This document shows, piece by piece, positions 16,214 to 27,025 of a DNA stretch of 64,000 nucleotides. Below the pieces are notes generated by a model, which saw nothing but the letters and a program-made list of their open reading frames with translations, was not told where the DNA came from and ran no database searches. Within the stretch, counting starts at the first letter, position 1, and each line of letters opens with the position of its first letter. Position numbers and translations under genes: made by a program. The DNA lies in NCBI RefSeq assembly GCF_000527155.1, contig NZ_AZUQ01000001.1, forward strand, positions 3,361,889-3,425,888. The letters run 5' to 3'. The stretch is from Haloglycomyces albus DSM 45210 (GTDB taxonomy: Bacteria > Actinomycetota > Actinomycetes > Mycobacteriales > Micromonosporaceae).

Positions 16214-17443
16214 TCAGCGGCTACGCAGCGTCAGTACCGTAATGTCACTGGGTGCGCCGATACGGACGCGTGGCCCCCAGGTTCCGGCCCCGCGCGTGAC
16301 ATAGAGACGGGTGTCGCCGTAACGGTCGAGACCGGCCACGGTCGGATTCGGTCCAGCCGCTATCAACGGCCCCGGCCATACTTGACCCCCATGGGTATGG
16401 CCGGACAACTGGAGGTCCACATTCCAGTCCATCGCGTCCTCAATGACGACGGGTTGATGCGCCAAGAGCACGGACGCGCGGTTCGGATCGCGGTCCCCCA
16501 AGGCGGCTTGAAAGTCAGGACCATGTGATTGTCCATTATCGAACTCTTCCGCCTGGACGTCGTCGACCCCCGCAAGATCGAAATGCGTCAGCTCAGTGCG
16601 TGTGTTCTCCAATGGCCGCAGACCCAGATTACGAATCTCATCCAACCACTCCGCCGCACCCGAATAGTATTCGTGGTTACCGGTAACGAAATAGGCGCCC
16701 TGTCGCGCTCGCAGGTGCGCCAGCGGCGCGGCGGCGTCTCCCAGTTCCTCCACCGTACCGTCGACCAGGTCGCCTACCACGGCGATGGCGTCGGCCTGGG
16801 TTCCATTGATGACGTCCACGATCTGTTCGGAGTGCCTCCGCCCCGCCATGGCCGAGAGGTGGATGTCGCTGACCAGAGCAATACGGAAACCGTCGCCCGA
16901 TCGGGACAGTTTGGACAGCGGCACTTCCACACCTTTGACGCGCGGCGGCTTCACCGCCTGATAGGTGCCGTAACCGGTGGTGACCAGTCCAATCGTGCCG
17001 GCCGTCAGTGCCATACCGCCCGCCAACGCACGCCGACGTGACACTCCGGCCGACGTCGACGCGTCATTCGGCTCGTCGCCCGGGGCGGAAACCTCGGTTT
17101 GTTCCTCCGCATCGTCCTGTGACGTCTGCCGAGTGATACGGCGGTTGAGAATCCAGCGGAACGGTTCCATGACGAGTAGAGCGATGGTCGTGAAGAGGAG
17201 AACGACCATCCAGGTGTAGCCGACCCAGCTGACCGTCGCTTCCAACCACATGGGACTCGGCACGCGGGGAACGAAGAACGCCGCGAGAGCGAAAACCAGC
17301 AATATTCCGAGCAATACCGCTCCCCAGCGCCGCCAAACCGATCCGGCCGGGGTTGGGTTACGAATCAGTCGCCACCACAGGTAGAGATGGGCTCCCGAGA
17401 GCAAAAGGACGATAACGGCGAGTACGAGCAGCAATTGCCACAT
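16214..17443 (-). CDS. Membrane-anchored metallophosphoesterase
   Basis: 409 residues. Four N-terminal membrane helices (about 1-100, and a further hydrophobic stretch at 140-160 after a charged loop) precede a calcineurin-like phosphoesterase domain. All metal-ligand blocks are present: SDIHLSA (D-x-H), VGDLVDG (GD), VTGNHEY (GNHE), LLAHQP and SGHTHGGQ (GHxH). The layout matches YaeI/YkuE-type phosphoesterases, some of which act on lipid-linked pyrophosphates. The active domain would follow the last helix, probably outside the membrane. No Shine-Dalgarno is evident before its ATG. Before insertion of the cassette at 17.6-20.2 kb it may have followed the 329-residue membrane-protein gene. Confidence 0.88.
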   Translation of the reverse strand: MWQLLLVLAVIVLLLSGAHLYLWWRLIRNPTPAGSVWRRWGAVLLGILLVFALAAFFVPRVPSPMWLEATVSWVGYTWMVVLLFTTIALLVMEPFRWILNRRITRQTSQDDAEEQTEVSAPGDEPNDASTSAGVSRRRALAGGMALTAGTIGLVTTGYGTYQAVKPPRVKGVEVPLSKLSRSGDGFRIALVSDIHLSAMAGRRHSEQIVDVINGTQADAIAVVGDLVDGTVEELGDAAAPLAHLRARQGAYFVTGNHEYYSGAAEWLDEIRNLGLRPLENTRTELTHFDLAGVDDVQAEEFDNGQSHGPDFQAALGDRDPNRASVLLAHQPVVIEDAMDWNVDLQLSGHTHGGQVWPGPLIAAGPNPTVAGLDRYGDTRLYVTRGAGTWGPRVRIGAPSDITVLTLRSR

Positions 17444-17584
17444 ATTGACACTTTCGACGCGGTGGGGCGGGTGCTTGGCAAGGTGGAGTCAGCACGAACG
17501 CCGACCGCACCGAGTTTCCGGTTCCGTGACAACTCTACTCCGCTGAACGCGGGAGCCGCTGACTTCGAACGTCATACGGTATCG

Positions 17585-17608
17585 CCCCAACGGTGTCCTT
17601 CACCGCAC
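17585..17608. repeat. Left 24-bp direct repeat of a 2.6-kb cassette
   Basis: Identical over 24 bp to 20193-20216 in the same orientation. It contains a small inverted repeat (CGGTG-TCCTT-CACCG). The pair brackets a NUDIX gene, an XRE regulator and two small unknown genes, as an attachment-site or insertion duplication would. Confidence 0.7.
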
Positions 17609-17680
17609 TGAACAACAGAAGGGCGATAGCGCGTGCTCTGTCCCTTTTACCGGGGCTCTTATTGTACTCAACTGCGGCTG

Positions 17681-17686
17681 TACGAT
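17681..17686 (+). promoter_or_regulatory. -10 box of probable leaderless NUDIX-gene promoter
   Basis: TACGAT, then 6 nt, then the GTG at 17693. This supports the short start over the longer open frame from 17633. Confidence 0.5.
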
Positions 17687-17692
17687 GGCGCT

Positions 17693-18223
17693 GTGGCTGA
17701 ATGGACGATTCATAACGAGCGTGTTGTAGACGATTCCCGCCGAGCTCATTGGTCGATCGCCGAAGTCGAACTGCCCGACGGTACCGAATTCGAACAATAC
17801 GTCTACCGAGCTCCGGCGGCAGCGATGATGCTAATGGTTGTCGACGGTGCGGCGTTGATGATTCGTCGGCATCGGTTCGTCATTGATAGATGGGTTTGGG
17901 AACTCCCCGGCGGTTATCGCGAGGACGGCGAATCAATGATGGACTGTGCTATTCGGGAGGCCGAGGAAGAAACCGGCTGGCGTCCTTCGAAAGTGCGCCC
18001 ACTTATTGAATTCCAACCTTGGGTGGCCACCGCCGACGCGGTGAATTCGTTGTACATCGCAGAACACGCTGAAATCGTCCGCGAGCATTCCGACGTCAAC
18101 GAAGCGTCCGAAATGAAGTGGATTCCGTTCGAACGCGTGCCAGAGCTGATTCGCAACGGCGAGGTGATCGGTTCAGCGTCCATTATCGGGTTGCAAGCGG
18201 CTATGCTGGACTTTCGGCAATAG
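17693..18223 (+). CDS. NUDIX hydrolase
   Basis: 176 residues. The Nudix box is complete within GGYREDGESMMDCAIREAEE followed by ETGW, giving the GxxxxxExxxxxxxREUxEE pattern (U hydrophobic). The preceding VWELPGG is typical of ADP-ribose/nucleoside diphosphate pyrophosphatases. It should be a cytosolic Mg-dependent hydrolase of a nucleoside diphosphate linked to another moiety; the substrate is not deducible. Its last 51 nt overlap, tail to tail, the end of the XRE regulator gene. It is the leftmost gene in the cassette bounded by 24-bp repeats. Confidence 0.88.
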   Translation: MAEWTIHNERVVDDSRRAHWSIAEVELPDGTEFEQYVYRAPAAAMMLMVVDGAALMIRRHRFVIDRWVWELPGGYREDGESMMDCAIREAEEETGWRPSKVRPLIEFQPWVATADAVNSLYIAEHAEIVREHSDVNEASEMKWIPFERVPELIRNGEVIGSASIIGLQAAMLDFRQ

Positions 18224-19417
18224 GCAGGCAATACCGTCAATGAGCCCCGAGACTTCGGAATTAGACCGATACGGCACCAGCGCGACTGCAAGCCGACGAA
18301 GATACTCGTGCGAGCGCTGCGACCGCAACTTGTGAGCGAGAGCGAGTGCGTGGGTTCCTGCATCGGTCGCTCTCTCAATGTCGCCGGTGGAGGCGGAGGA
18401 TTCGGCCAGTAGCGATAGGTTGAACATGTGCCCTCGCACGTATGTTTGGTTGTTCATTGTGAGGGAAGCAGTCGCGCATTCGGTGGCGGCGTGGTGCTCA
18501 CCGATGGCGAGTAGGGTATGGCCGGTTCGGGCATGCAGGTAAGCATCGCATAGGTATTTAGCCCATGCAGGGTCGTTGTCGGGAGAAATTTTGCTGAATT
18601 CGTCTTCTGCGAGGCGGAGGGATTGGTAGGTACGCTTGGTGTCGTTCTGGAGCGCGTATCCGTGTGCGCTGCTCATGTAGACCTCGGACACCAGTGATGG
18701 GAGCCCTGATCGCACTGCGAACCGTAGAGCGGATTGGGCTAGTTGTGTTGCGTCGTCGCCGTTTTGCAGGAATGCCGCTTGATGTGCGCGTGCGGCTAGG
18801 ATTTCACATGATAGGGCGTCGTCATGCGCTTCGACGGCAAGTTCCAGGGCTACTTTGAAATGTCGCCTAGCAAGACTGTGCAGTCCTGAGTCGTATGCTG
18901 TCCACCCTGCCAGTTGTGCGAGTTCAGCTGTGGTCTGTTGTAGATCCCGTGCTACAGGACTGTGTCCGTGGCTTTTCAATAGCGGCAGTGCTTCGAAGTT
19001 CAGCGCGTTCGACACCGCGTCTCTGACCGCTGATCCACCATAGGCGTTGTCCATGGACCGGTAGGCTTCCAACCGTTCTTTAAGGATATGCAGGTCGGTT
19101 GAATCCGGGTCCGGGTCATCGGTGGATGGGGTCGAGTAGCCATAAGCAAGGAGAGAAATGCTTTGCAGTATGGTTCTACGTTTCACCTCGTTATCTCCTC
19201 CGTGGCAGAGCTCTTCGAGCAGGCCATCTGCGTCTAGCGCACTGTCGATAGCGGCACATGTTGCCGCGTCAGGTTGTCGGTGCCCGTTTTCAATATTGCG
19301 GAGGTGAGAAACAGACATGCGCACCTTCCGCGCCAGCATTGACCGTGGCATCCCGCGCGCTTGACGTATCGCACGCATCCCCATGCCAAATCTAAGGCGC
19401 GAATCGTGCCCTGTCAC
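18173..19417 (-). CDS. XRE-family regulator with TPR-like C-terminal region
   Basis: About 414 residues from a GTG at 19417; the open frame runs further up to 19750, but that part is antisense to another gene and unlike a regulator. The N-terminus is an XRE helix-turn-helix (MRAIRQARGMPRSMLARKVR, then MSVSHLRNIENGHRQPDAAT). The remaining ~330 residues are helical repeats resembling the TPR-like region of streptomycete regulators of this type. It probably controls the divergent pair of small genes and itself through the TGAATCA repeats in the 43-bp spacer. Its DNA is less GC-rich than its surroundings, in keeping with acquisition. The exact start is uncertain by a few codons. Confidence 0.75.
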   Translation of the reverse strand: MTGHDSRLRFGMGMRAIRQARGMPRSMLARKVRMSVSHLRNIENGHRQPDAATCAAIDSALDADGLLEELCHGGDNEVKRRTILQSISLLAYGYSTPSTDDPDPDSTDLHILKERLEAYRSMDNAYGGSAVRDAVSNALNFEALPLLKSHGHSPVARDLQQTTAELAQLAGWTAYDSGLHSLARRHFKVALELAVEAHDDALSCEILAARAHQAAFLQNGDDATQLAQSALRFAVRSGLPSLVSEVYMSSAHGYALQNDTKRTYQSLRLAEDEFSKISPDNDPAWAKYLCDAYLHARTGHTLLAIGEHHAATECATASLTMNNQTYVRGHMFNLSLLAESSASTGDIERATDAGTHALALAHKLRSQRSHEYLRRLAVALVPYRSNSEVSGLIDGIACLLPKVQHSRLQPDNGR

Positions 19418-19432
19418 CCCTGATACCCCCAA

Positions 19433-19449
19433 TGAATCAGTTTGAATCA
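19433..19449. promoter_or_regulatory. Candidate operator: TGAATCA direct repeats
   Basis: TGAATCA occurs twice (19433-19439 and 19443-19449), start to start 10 bp, about one helical turn, in the 43-bp spacer between the XRE gene and the divergent small gene. The position suits autoregulation. Confidence 0.35.
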
Positions 19450-19460
19450 CTAGCCCTCTG

Positions 19461-19814
19461 GTGCTCGGTGCCACTCTGACCGATAGTACAGATACGGAGT
19501 TCGAGCGATCTGGAGGTGGAACGATCATAGGACCACGCAATGCAGCCGGCCATTTCACAGCCATCGGACAGCGATTTGAATACACGTTTGAACCACAAAA
19601 GGACAGCGCTAACACTCCAGTCTGGGTATATGGCGCAGCGGAGAGCCTCGTGTACTCCGTTCGGGTGTCGCCGTCGGGAGCGGTGGAATCTGAAGAGTGG
19701 TACAGCCACTGGTGGGCTAAAGATCCCGATTGGAAAGCAAGGGTGAACAAGGCGCTATTGGTAGCTCTGGCTGACCGACATAGCGATGTGATCGGTAGAG
19801 GTGGGACAGCATGA
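19461..19814 (+). CDS. Small protein of unknown function, cassette gene 1
   Basis: 117 residues from a GTG at 19461; I do not recognise a family. The composition is ordinary, soluble and aromatic-rich in the middle (EEWYSHWWAKDPDWKARVNKA). No signal peptide or membrane segment is seen. It is divergent from the XRE regulator with only 43 bp between and is followed by a second small gene with a 4-nt ATGA overlap, so the two are translationally coupled. A regulator next to a small coupled pair recalls toxin-antitoxin or defence-type modules, but nothing in the sequences proves this. Confidence 0.6.
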   Translation: MLGATLTDSTDTEFERSGGGTIIGPRNAAGHFTAIGQRFEYTFEPQKDSANTPVWVYGAAESLVYSVRVSPSGAVESEEWYSHWWAKDPDWKARVNKALLVALADRHSDVIGRGGTA

Positions 19815-20032
19815 CAGTGACATCAAAGATGCATGGTTGGCACATCGAACCCGAAACCGAGTGGTGGCATTTCTACAACCGACGCGGACGGTTTCTCTCG
19901 ATCTCACGGCGGTTGGGGATCGAGCCGGAGTGGCAAGGCACGGCTAGCAACATGAAACCTGGGCAGAAAATCAACTTGTATCGGCAGGCCCTTGATATGT
20001 TGCCGGACAACTGGCGTGATGCCGGAGGTTAA
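19811..20032 (+). CDS. Small protein of unknown function, cassette gene 2
   Basis: 73 residues, starting with an ATG that overlaps the previous stop (ATGA). It has a Trp/His-rich N-terminal part (HGWHIEPETEWWHFYNRRGR) and ends in a short basic-acidic helix. No known domain is recognised and there is no membrane segment. It is probably co-expressed with, and a partner of, the preceding 117-residue protein. A good hairpin terminator follows at 20085-20122. Confidence 0.55.
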   Translation: MTVTSKMHGWHIEPETEWWHFYNRRGRFLSISRRLGIEPEWQGTASNMKPGQKINLYRQALDMLPDNWRDAGG

Positions 20033-20084
20033 GGGAGAGCCTGATTGGAAAGTGTGCCCAGAGCCGGGGACGGAGGGCGCACTG

Positions 20085-20122
20085 GCCCGGGGATCTGACC
20101 GACACCGGATTCCCGGGCTTTT
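20085..20122 (+). terminator. Rho-independent terminator of the two-gene cassette operon
   Basis: GCCCGGGGAT (20085-20094) pairs with ATTCCCGGGC (20109-20118) with one mismatch, followed by TTTT. It ends the small-gene operon inside the right repeat. Confidence 0.7.
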
Positions 20123-20192
20123 GTACCTCTAACGTCATTAGATGCTTAACGCCTCAAACATTGGTGCGTGCCGAAACTCGGCAGAGCATCTA

Positions 20193-20216
20193 CCCCAACG
20201 GTGTCCTTCACCGCAC
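20193..20216. repeat. Right 24-bp direct repeat of the 2.6-kb cassette
   Basis: Exact second copy of 17585-17608, same orientation, 30 bp past the stop of the neighbouring membrane-protein gene. It may originally have been that gene's 3' region (a weak hairpin) into which the cassette inserted. Confidence 0.7.
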
Positions 20217-20245
20217 CGGCTCTGACGAACCGTTCGATCCCGCGG

Positions 20246-21235
20246 TCAGTCCTTCCCACCGTCTTTATCGGGGTGATCTTCGGCCTTGGTCTCGCCCTCG
20301 ATCGTGGTGGTCTTCGCCTTCGAACGATCGGTCTGACGTTCCAAGAGCTCATCCACGTCGACCAGCTTGAACTTGGACATGAAGTCCCCCCAGCCGATGG
20401 TGTCGGGAATGGTTTCACGAACCGTCATCACCGTGGTTCCGGGAATTCGCAAGGTCACCGATGCCGGAGAACCAAGATGCTTCTGTTGCAGAACGGCTTC
20501 GGTGGGGACCCCTGTGGGAGACTGGGACAATTCGAAAACCGCTGCCTCGTTCTCCTTGGCCTGCGGCACCCATTCGATGTCTCGCTTCAAAACCACGCCG
20601 ACGGCGTTGTTCTTACCCTCGATGGATCCGCTGAAGTTCAAGGCGAGGGTATTGGCGTCTCCTCGGGCTTGAAGCAGAGTCCACGCGCTGTCCTGCAGAT
20701 CGACCAGCTGTCCTTGAAACCTCCGAACCGCTCCGGCGATTTGAGCGCGTCGGCGCCTCTCTCCCAAGGGTTTCGAGACGGCCCGGAACGAAAGAACCAC
20801 CAGTCCCAGGACCACGATCCCAATGGACACCGCCAACAGCGCCGAGAGCCCCGCTTGAAGGCTCATGAGCATGGCGCTTCCTGTGGCGATACCCGCTACG
20901 ACTCCCATCAGGGGTTTCAGCCAGGCCGGTCCGGTCCCCTTATGCGCCTTCAACGGCGTCAACAGGCCCGTTCCGGTGGCAATGACCAGACTGATTCCGA
21001 GCACGGTCGGTTCCGGGGCCCCCGACCCGTCCAGCCACCGCATCGCCCACCAGGCGATAAAGGCGGAGCCGACCAGGGTCGTCGGAATCAACATCAAGGC
21101 CACGAACGTCAATTGCTGTTGACTGGGTCGATTGTTGGCCAACATGATCGGTCCCAGCATCAACAACGGCAGAACCACCCCGAACAGGCCGACTTGAACT
21201 GCGCTGATGACCACAATTGGCGTTAGGGAAGACAA
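20246..21235 (-). CDS. Uncharacterised multi-pass membrane protein
   Basis: 329 residues from a TTG with GAGG upstream; I recognise no family. Residues 1-150 form about five membrane helices (an AIVLLM-rich N-terminus with WWAMRWLDGSG between helices 2 and 3). They are followed by a basic linker (GERRRRAQIAGAVRRF), a soluble domain of about 120 residues and a Lys/Asp-rich tail (KAEDHPDKDGGKD). The soluble part is predicted cytoplasmic from the positive linker. It lies upstream of the metallophosphoesterase in the same direction if the repeat-bounded cassette is removed, hinting that the two were neighbours. Confidence 0.6.
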   Translation of the reverse strand: MSSLTPIVVISAVQVGLFGVVLPLLMLGPIMLANNRPSQQQLTFVALMLIPTTLVGSAFIAWWAMRWLDGSGAPEPTVLGISLVIATGTGLLTPLKAHKGTGPAWLKPLMGVVAGIATGSAMLMSLQAGLSALLAVSIGIVVLGLVVLSFRAVSKPLGERRRRAQIAGAVRRFQGQLVDLQDSAWTLLQARGDANTLALNFSGSIEGKNNAVGVVLKRDIEWVPQAKENEAAVFELSQSPTGVPTEAVLQQKHLGSPASVTLRIPGTTVMTVRETIPDTIGWGDFMSKFKLVDVDELLERQTDRSKAKTTTIEGETKAEDHPDKDGGKD

Positions 21236-21413
21236 GTTCGCAACCTCGCTGTATCGTGCAGGCTTATCGTGTCAGGAACAAGCTTAACAAGATACGCCGG
21301 TCACCCATTTTCAGGCAAGGCCCGAGCGAACCTCGAACCCTCGCCGGACGCAAAGGGTGAGTCACAATGCACCATCGTGAACCACCCACCGTTCCTTTTC
21401 AGCGCATGGCCGA

Positions 21414-21860
21414 CTAGGACTCGAAGCTCCATTCCCCCATCAAGTGGTCGGCCTCCTCTAGAAACCTCTTCAGGTCGGGGCGGACTCCACCGGCACGGGA
21501 CGCCAGTTTCTGAATCACCAGGACCTGGAGGCTGAGAATATCGCGGTCCGAGATCTCTTCCAGGAAATGTGATTCCCCGGCCATTCCACGGATGACGCCT
21601 TCTGCGAGGAGAGACGGAAAAGACGGCTCCGCCGTCGCGTGGTCATGCCGCATCTCGTTGACGAAACTCGCGATCCCGTCGCGGCTGATGCCGTCACTGA
21701 AGTGGTCTTCCAACATCACCGCGAACAATGCCGCGATATACGCCGCGAAACGTCCGGCCTGTTCAGGGGGTAGCTTTTCGGTCAGTTCCCAGTCATATTC
21801 GTGTTCCAGTCGGGCCAGCGCGGCGGCCAACTCGCGGTATCGCTGCGGATTATCCGTCAT
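21414..21860 (-). CDS. Uncharacterised acidic helical protein
   Basis: 148 residues with AAGGAG a few nucleotides before the ATG, so expression is likely. The sequence is helical and acidic (RYRELAAALARLEHEYDWEL at the start, DHLMGEWSFES at the end), with no signal peptide, no membrane helix and no motif I can name. It stands alone between a membrane-protein gene and pepN, all on the minus strand. Spacers of about 180-200 bp on both sides suggest its own transcript. Confidence 0.6.
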   Translation of the reverse strand: MTDNPQRYRELAAALARLEHEYDWELTEKLPPEQAGRFAAYIAALFAVMLEDHFSDGISRDGIASFVNEMRHDHATAEPSFPSLLAEGVIRGMAGESHFLEEISDRDILSLQVLVIQKLASRAGGVRPDLKRFLEEADHLMGEWSFES

Positions 21861-22058
21861 ATCGCATCTCTCGACTCCTTAACATGTTCGTCACCGCCCA
21901 CGATATACAAACTCGATTGTTTTGCAAAGCTAAGGCCCACTCCGGCAGCCGAACCTCGGTTCACGACAGACAAAGAGGCCGGCGACGGTGGATCACCATG
22001 TTCCACTCATCGCCGACCCCGATAAAAGCGAATGCCCGTTAACGATCGTTGCCGGGAC

Positions 22059-24593
<2,535 letters not shown>

Positions 24594-24686
24594 ATTGCCT
24601 CCTCAGTAGTGATCGAACGATTCGTTCAAAGTGTGTCACATTGTGGTCGTCATGCCGCCGCTCCGGGCCGTGATCATTCCCTGGAT

Positions 24687-24692
24687 TACGCT
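24687..24692 (+). promoter_or_regulatory. -10 box of probable leaderless DUF1015-gene promoter
   Basis: TACGCT, 7 nt, then the ATG at 24700. No ribosome site precedes that ATG, and sequence upstream of it is not family-like. Confidence 0.4.
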
Positions 24693-24699
24693 ACTGGGC

Positions 24700-25881
24700 A
24701 TGAGTGCCGCACATCCGATCAAACACGCCTGGATTTCGACGGGCGGAACCAGCGCCAAAAACTATGACGAATTCCCCGATGAATCGGTGATCACCGACAT
24801 AGTGCGTGAGAATCCAGCCAGCGTTCTTTCCATTGAAATGCCCGATCGCACTCCCGAAGCGAGCGCGGCGGGCCTGGACTTCAGCGCATCGCTGCCCGCG
24901 GCCAAGGAGCGGCTCGACGCTCTGCGCGCGGCGGGGCGATTCGGCGCGCGCGATGAGGTGGCGGTGGTCTACCGCATCAGCGATACCGACGGTCGCCGGT
25001 CTTACGGCCTGTTCGCCATGGTCGACACCTCGGAGATTTCGTCTCACGCCGACGAACCGGGCTCGGTCATCCGTAATGAAGAGGTTTTCCGGTCCAAGGT
25101 GGAGCAGCGGGAACAGTTGAACCGCTACCTGGGCGCACAATTGAGTCCCGTACTGCTTCTGCAGACCGACACCGACCTGCACCGTGCGTTGACGACGGCG
25201 GCGGAACGGGCCGGAGAACCGGATCTGTCAGAGCTCGACGAGGCCGGGCGGCGGCACGAGTTGTGGGTCGTCGACGACCCGGAGCTGACCCAGGTTGCCG
25301 GGGAGGGCCGCCTGGTCGTCGCGGACGGCAATCACCGTTCGTTGGCCGCCCAGGTCGGGGAATTGAATCGTTTCCTTGCGGTGATCACCACACCCGAATC
25401 GGTTCGCATTCTTCCCTATCATCGTTTGGTAACGGGTTTGCCGACCTCGGCCGAGCAACTGATGGTGCAGATCGCGCAGATCGGTGCGGAGGTGGAAGAG
25501 GTCGATGGACCGTCGATCCCGCAGCGCCACGGGGAGGTGATCTTCTACGGATCCGGTCGCACCTGGAAGGTCGCGCTACCGGCTGCGGGCGATGGCGTCG
25601 TCGCCCGGCTGGATCATACGCGGGTGGAGAAGGAGTTGTTCGACGGTCTTTTGGGCTGGGAGGCCAAGGACGACCGCATCACCTATGTCGGCGGGGACTA
25701 TTCCGTGGAATGGCTGACCGAGCAGGTGGATTCAGGTGAGGCGGATTTGGCGATCGTCATCGCCCCCGTTTCCGTCGATGATTTTATCGACATCAATCTG
25801 AACCGGCTGGTCATGCCCCGCAAGTCGACGTGGTTCATCCCCAAGGCCCGTGCCGGTCTGGTTTTGGCTGACCTAGAGTAG
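24700..25881 (+). CDS. DUF1015-family protein
   Basis: 393 residues from the ATG at 24700. DUF1015 features are clear: VVDDPELTQ, VVADGNHRSLAAQV in the middle (about 205-220) and the closing MPRKSTWFIPKARAGLVLADLE. Members are widespread, cytosolic and of unknown biochemical role, often near serine or one-carbon genes. Here the gene precedes rpiB by 4 nt, but a separate -10 box within its last codons may drive rpiB alone. No catalytic residues can be assigned with confidence. Confidence 0.85.
   Translation: MSAAHPIKHAWISTGGTSAKNYDEFPDESVITDIVRENPASVLSIEMPDRTPEASAAGLDFSASLPAAKERLDALRAAGRFGARDEVAVVYRISDTDGRRSYGLFAMVDTSEISSHADEPGSVIRNEEVFRSKVEQREQLNRYLGAQLSPVLLLQTDTDLHRALTTAAERAGEPDLSELDEAGRRHELWVVDDPELTQVAGEGRLVVADGNHRSLAAQVGELNRFLAVITTPESVRILPYHRLVTGLPTSAEQLMVQIAQIGAEVEEVDGPSIPQRHGEVIFYGSGRTWKVALPAAGDGVVARLDHTRVEKELFDGLLGWEAKDDRITYVGGDYSVEWLTEQVDSGEADLAIVIAPVSVDDFIDINLNRLVMPRKSTWFIPKARAGLVLADLE
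25874..25879 (+). promoter_or_regulatory. -10 box of probable leaderless rpiB promoter
   Basis: TAGAGT overlaps the stop codon region of the DUF1015 gene and ends 6 nt before the rpiB GTG. rpiB may therefore be expressed independently. Confidence 0.45.
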
Positions 25882-25885
25882 TGCT

Positions 25886-26356
25886 GTGCGTATATACATA
25901 GGCTCCGACCACGCCGGGTATGAACTGAAAAACCACCTGGCCCAGTATTTGTCTCAGAACGGCTACGACGTTACCGACGTCGGCCCACACGACTTCGATC
26001 CCGAGGACGACTATCCCGCGTTCTGTTTCCATACGGCCGACGCCGTCGTCAATGACGTGGAGGCGTTGGGAATCGTCATCGGCGGTTCCGGAAACGGTGA
26101 GCAGATCGCGGCGAACAAGGTGGCCGGGTGCCGTGCCGCCTTGGCTTGGAGCGAAGAGACCGCTCGTCTCTCGCGCCAGCACAACGACGCGAACGTCGTC
26201 AGCCTGGGTGCCCGGATGCACACCTTGGAGGAGGCCGAGCGCATTGTAGAGGTATTCCTGACCGAGCCGTTTTCCGCGGCGGATCGCCACCAGCGACGCA
26301 TCGATCAGGTGACCGACTATGAAAAGGCGCGGCAACTGCCACCGTTGCCGCATTAG
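25886..26356 (+). CDS. rpiB: Ribose-5-phosphate isomerase B
   Basis: 156 residues, the usual size of RpiB/LacAB isomerases. It interconverts ribose 5-phosphate and ribulose 5-phosphate in the pentose phosphate pathway. Key sites: the N-terminal GSDHAGYELK, the phosphate/anion loop GGSGNGEQIAANK, and NDANVVSLGARM. The acid GSGNGE form, rather than a Cys in this loop, is the actinobacterial type in which Glu replaces the catalytic Cys. A terminator follows at 26363. Confidence 0.93.
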   Translation: MRIYIGSDHAGYELKNHLAQYLSQNGYDVTDVGPHDFDPEDDYPAFCFHTADAVVNDVEALGIVIGGSGNGEQIAANKVAGCRAALAWSEETARLSRQHNDANVVSLGARMHTLEEAERIVEVFLTEPFSAADRHQRRIDQVTDYEKARQLPPLPH

Positions 26357-26362
26357 GACGCA

Positions 26363-26405
26363 CGGGGTGAACCGAGCCGCCGACGGTAGCCGGTTCGCCC
26401 CGTTT
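26363..26405 (+). terminator. Terminator after rpiB
   Basis: CGGGGTGAACCG (26363-26374) pairs with CGGTTCGCCCCG (26391-26402) with one G-U, then TTT. Confidence 0.65.
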
Positions 26406-26413
26406 CGTTATGC

Positions 26414-26442
26414 TTGAGCAGGTGGTAGACGCTTGCTAGGCT
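26414..26442 (+). promoter_or_regulatory. Promoter for small membrane protein (leaderless)
   Basis: TTGAGC (26414-26419), 17-nt spacer, TAGGCT (26437-26442), then 6 nt to the ATG at 26449. This is the best-formed of the leaderless promoters in the window. Confidence 0.6.
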
Positions 26443-26448
26443 GCCAAT

Positions 26449-26832
26449 ATGCCGAAAATATTTCGAGTAGTACTGCAGTTTTTGCAGATCACGTTTCTAC
26501 TGGCCACCATCGGTAGCCTGTTCGTCGCCGCCTATCACTTCTTCGGTGCGTTTAGCGGCGATATCTCCATCTCCGTGTTCACCACCAACTCAGAGGCCGC
26601 CGGGTCCCTGGCGCTGGCAACCGCCTGCGCACTGGTGTCGATCGCCACTTCACCGGCTCTGTGGAGCCTCACCCGCGCCTCACAGACCGGCGACAGCGCT
26701 CCTCCCCCGCCCGCCCCAGAGAGCATGGACCAGGCGGGTCCGCCCATGGGACCCCCTGGAGAACCCATGCCCCCGCAAAGCGCCTATGGTCCACCGACGA
26801 ACAACGCCCCGCCGCAGTGGCCCGCCAACTGA
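26449..26832 (+). CDS. Small membrane protein with Pro-rich tail
   Basis: 127 residues. Two hydrophobic helices (about 8-32 and 48-72) are followed by a Pro/Gly/Met-rich cytoplasmic-looking tail (SAPPPPAPESMDQ and GPPMGPPGEPMPPQ). I recognise no family. Such Pro-rich tails often mediate protein contacts. Its promoter is well formed and a hairpin terminator follows, so it is a single-gene unit. The next gene in the same direction is a membrane-anchored kinase, but no functional link is shown. Confidence 0.6.
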   Translation: MPKIFRVVLQFLQITFLLATIGSLFVAAYHFFGAFSGDISISVFTTNSEAAGSLALATACALVSIATSPALWSLTRASQTGDSAPPPPAPESMDQAGPPMGPPGEPMPPQSAYGPPTNNAPPQWPAN

Positions 26833-26847
26833 CGATTTCCGGTCTCA

Positions 26848-26893
26848 GGAGAGAGGAACAGGATTCACCGGTCTTCCGGGCTTTCCTCTCTCC
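26848..26893 (+). terminator. Terminator after the small membrane protein gene
   Basis: GGAGAGAGGAA (26848-26858) and TTCCTCTCTCC (26883-26893), perfect 11-bp arms with a 24-nt loop. Confidence 0.55.
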
Positions 26894-27025
26894 TTGCCGC
26901 CCAAAGAATTGAGATATACCATACTCATTATGCGGCGCGAGTGACCGCCAATGGGCACAGCACTAACCTTGAGGGCGATCCAGGTACTCTAATGTGAGAG
27001 ACCCACACGCGAGAAGGACAACTCC

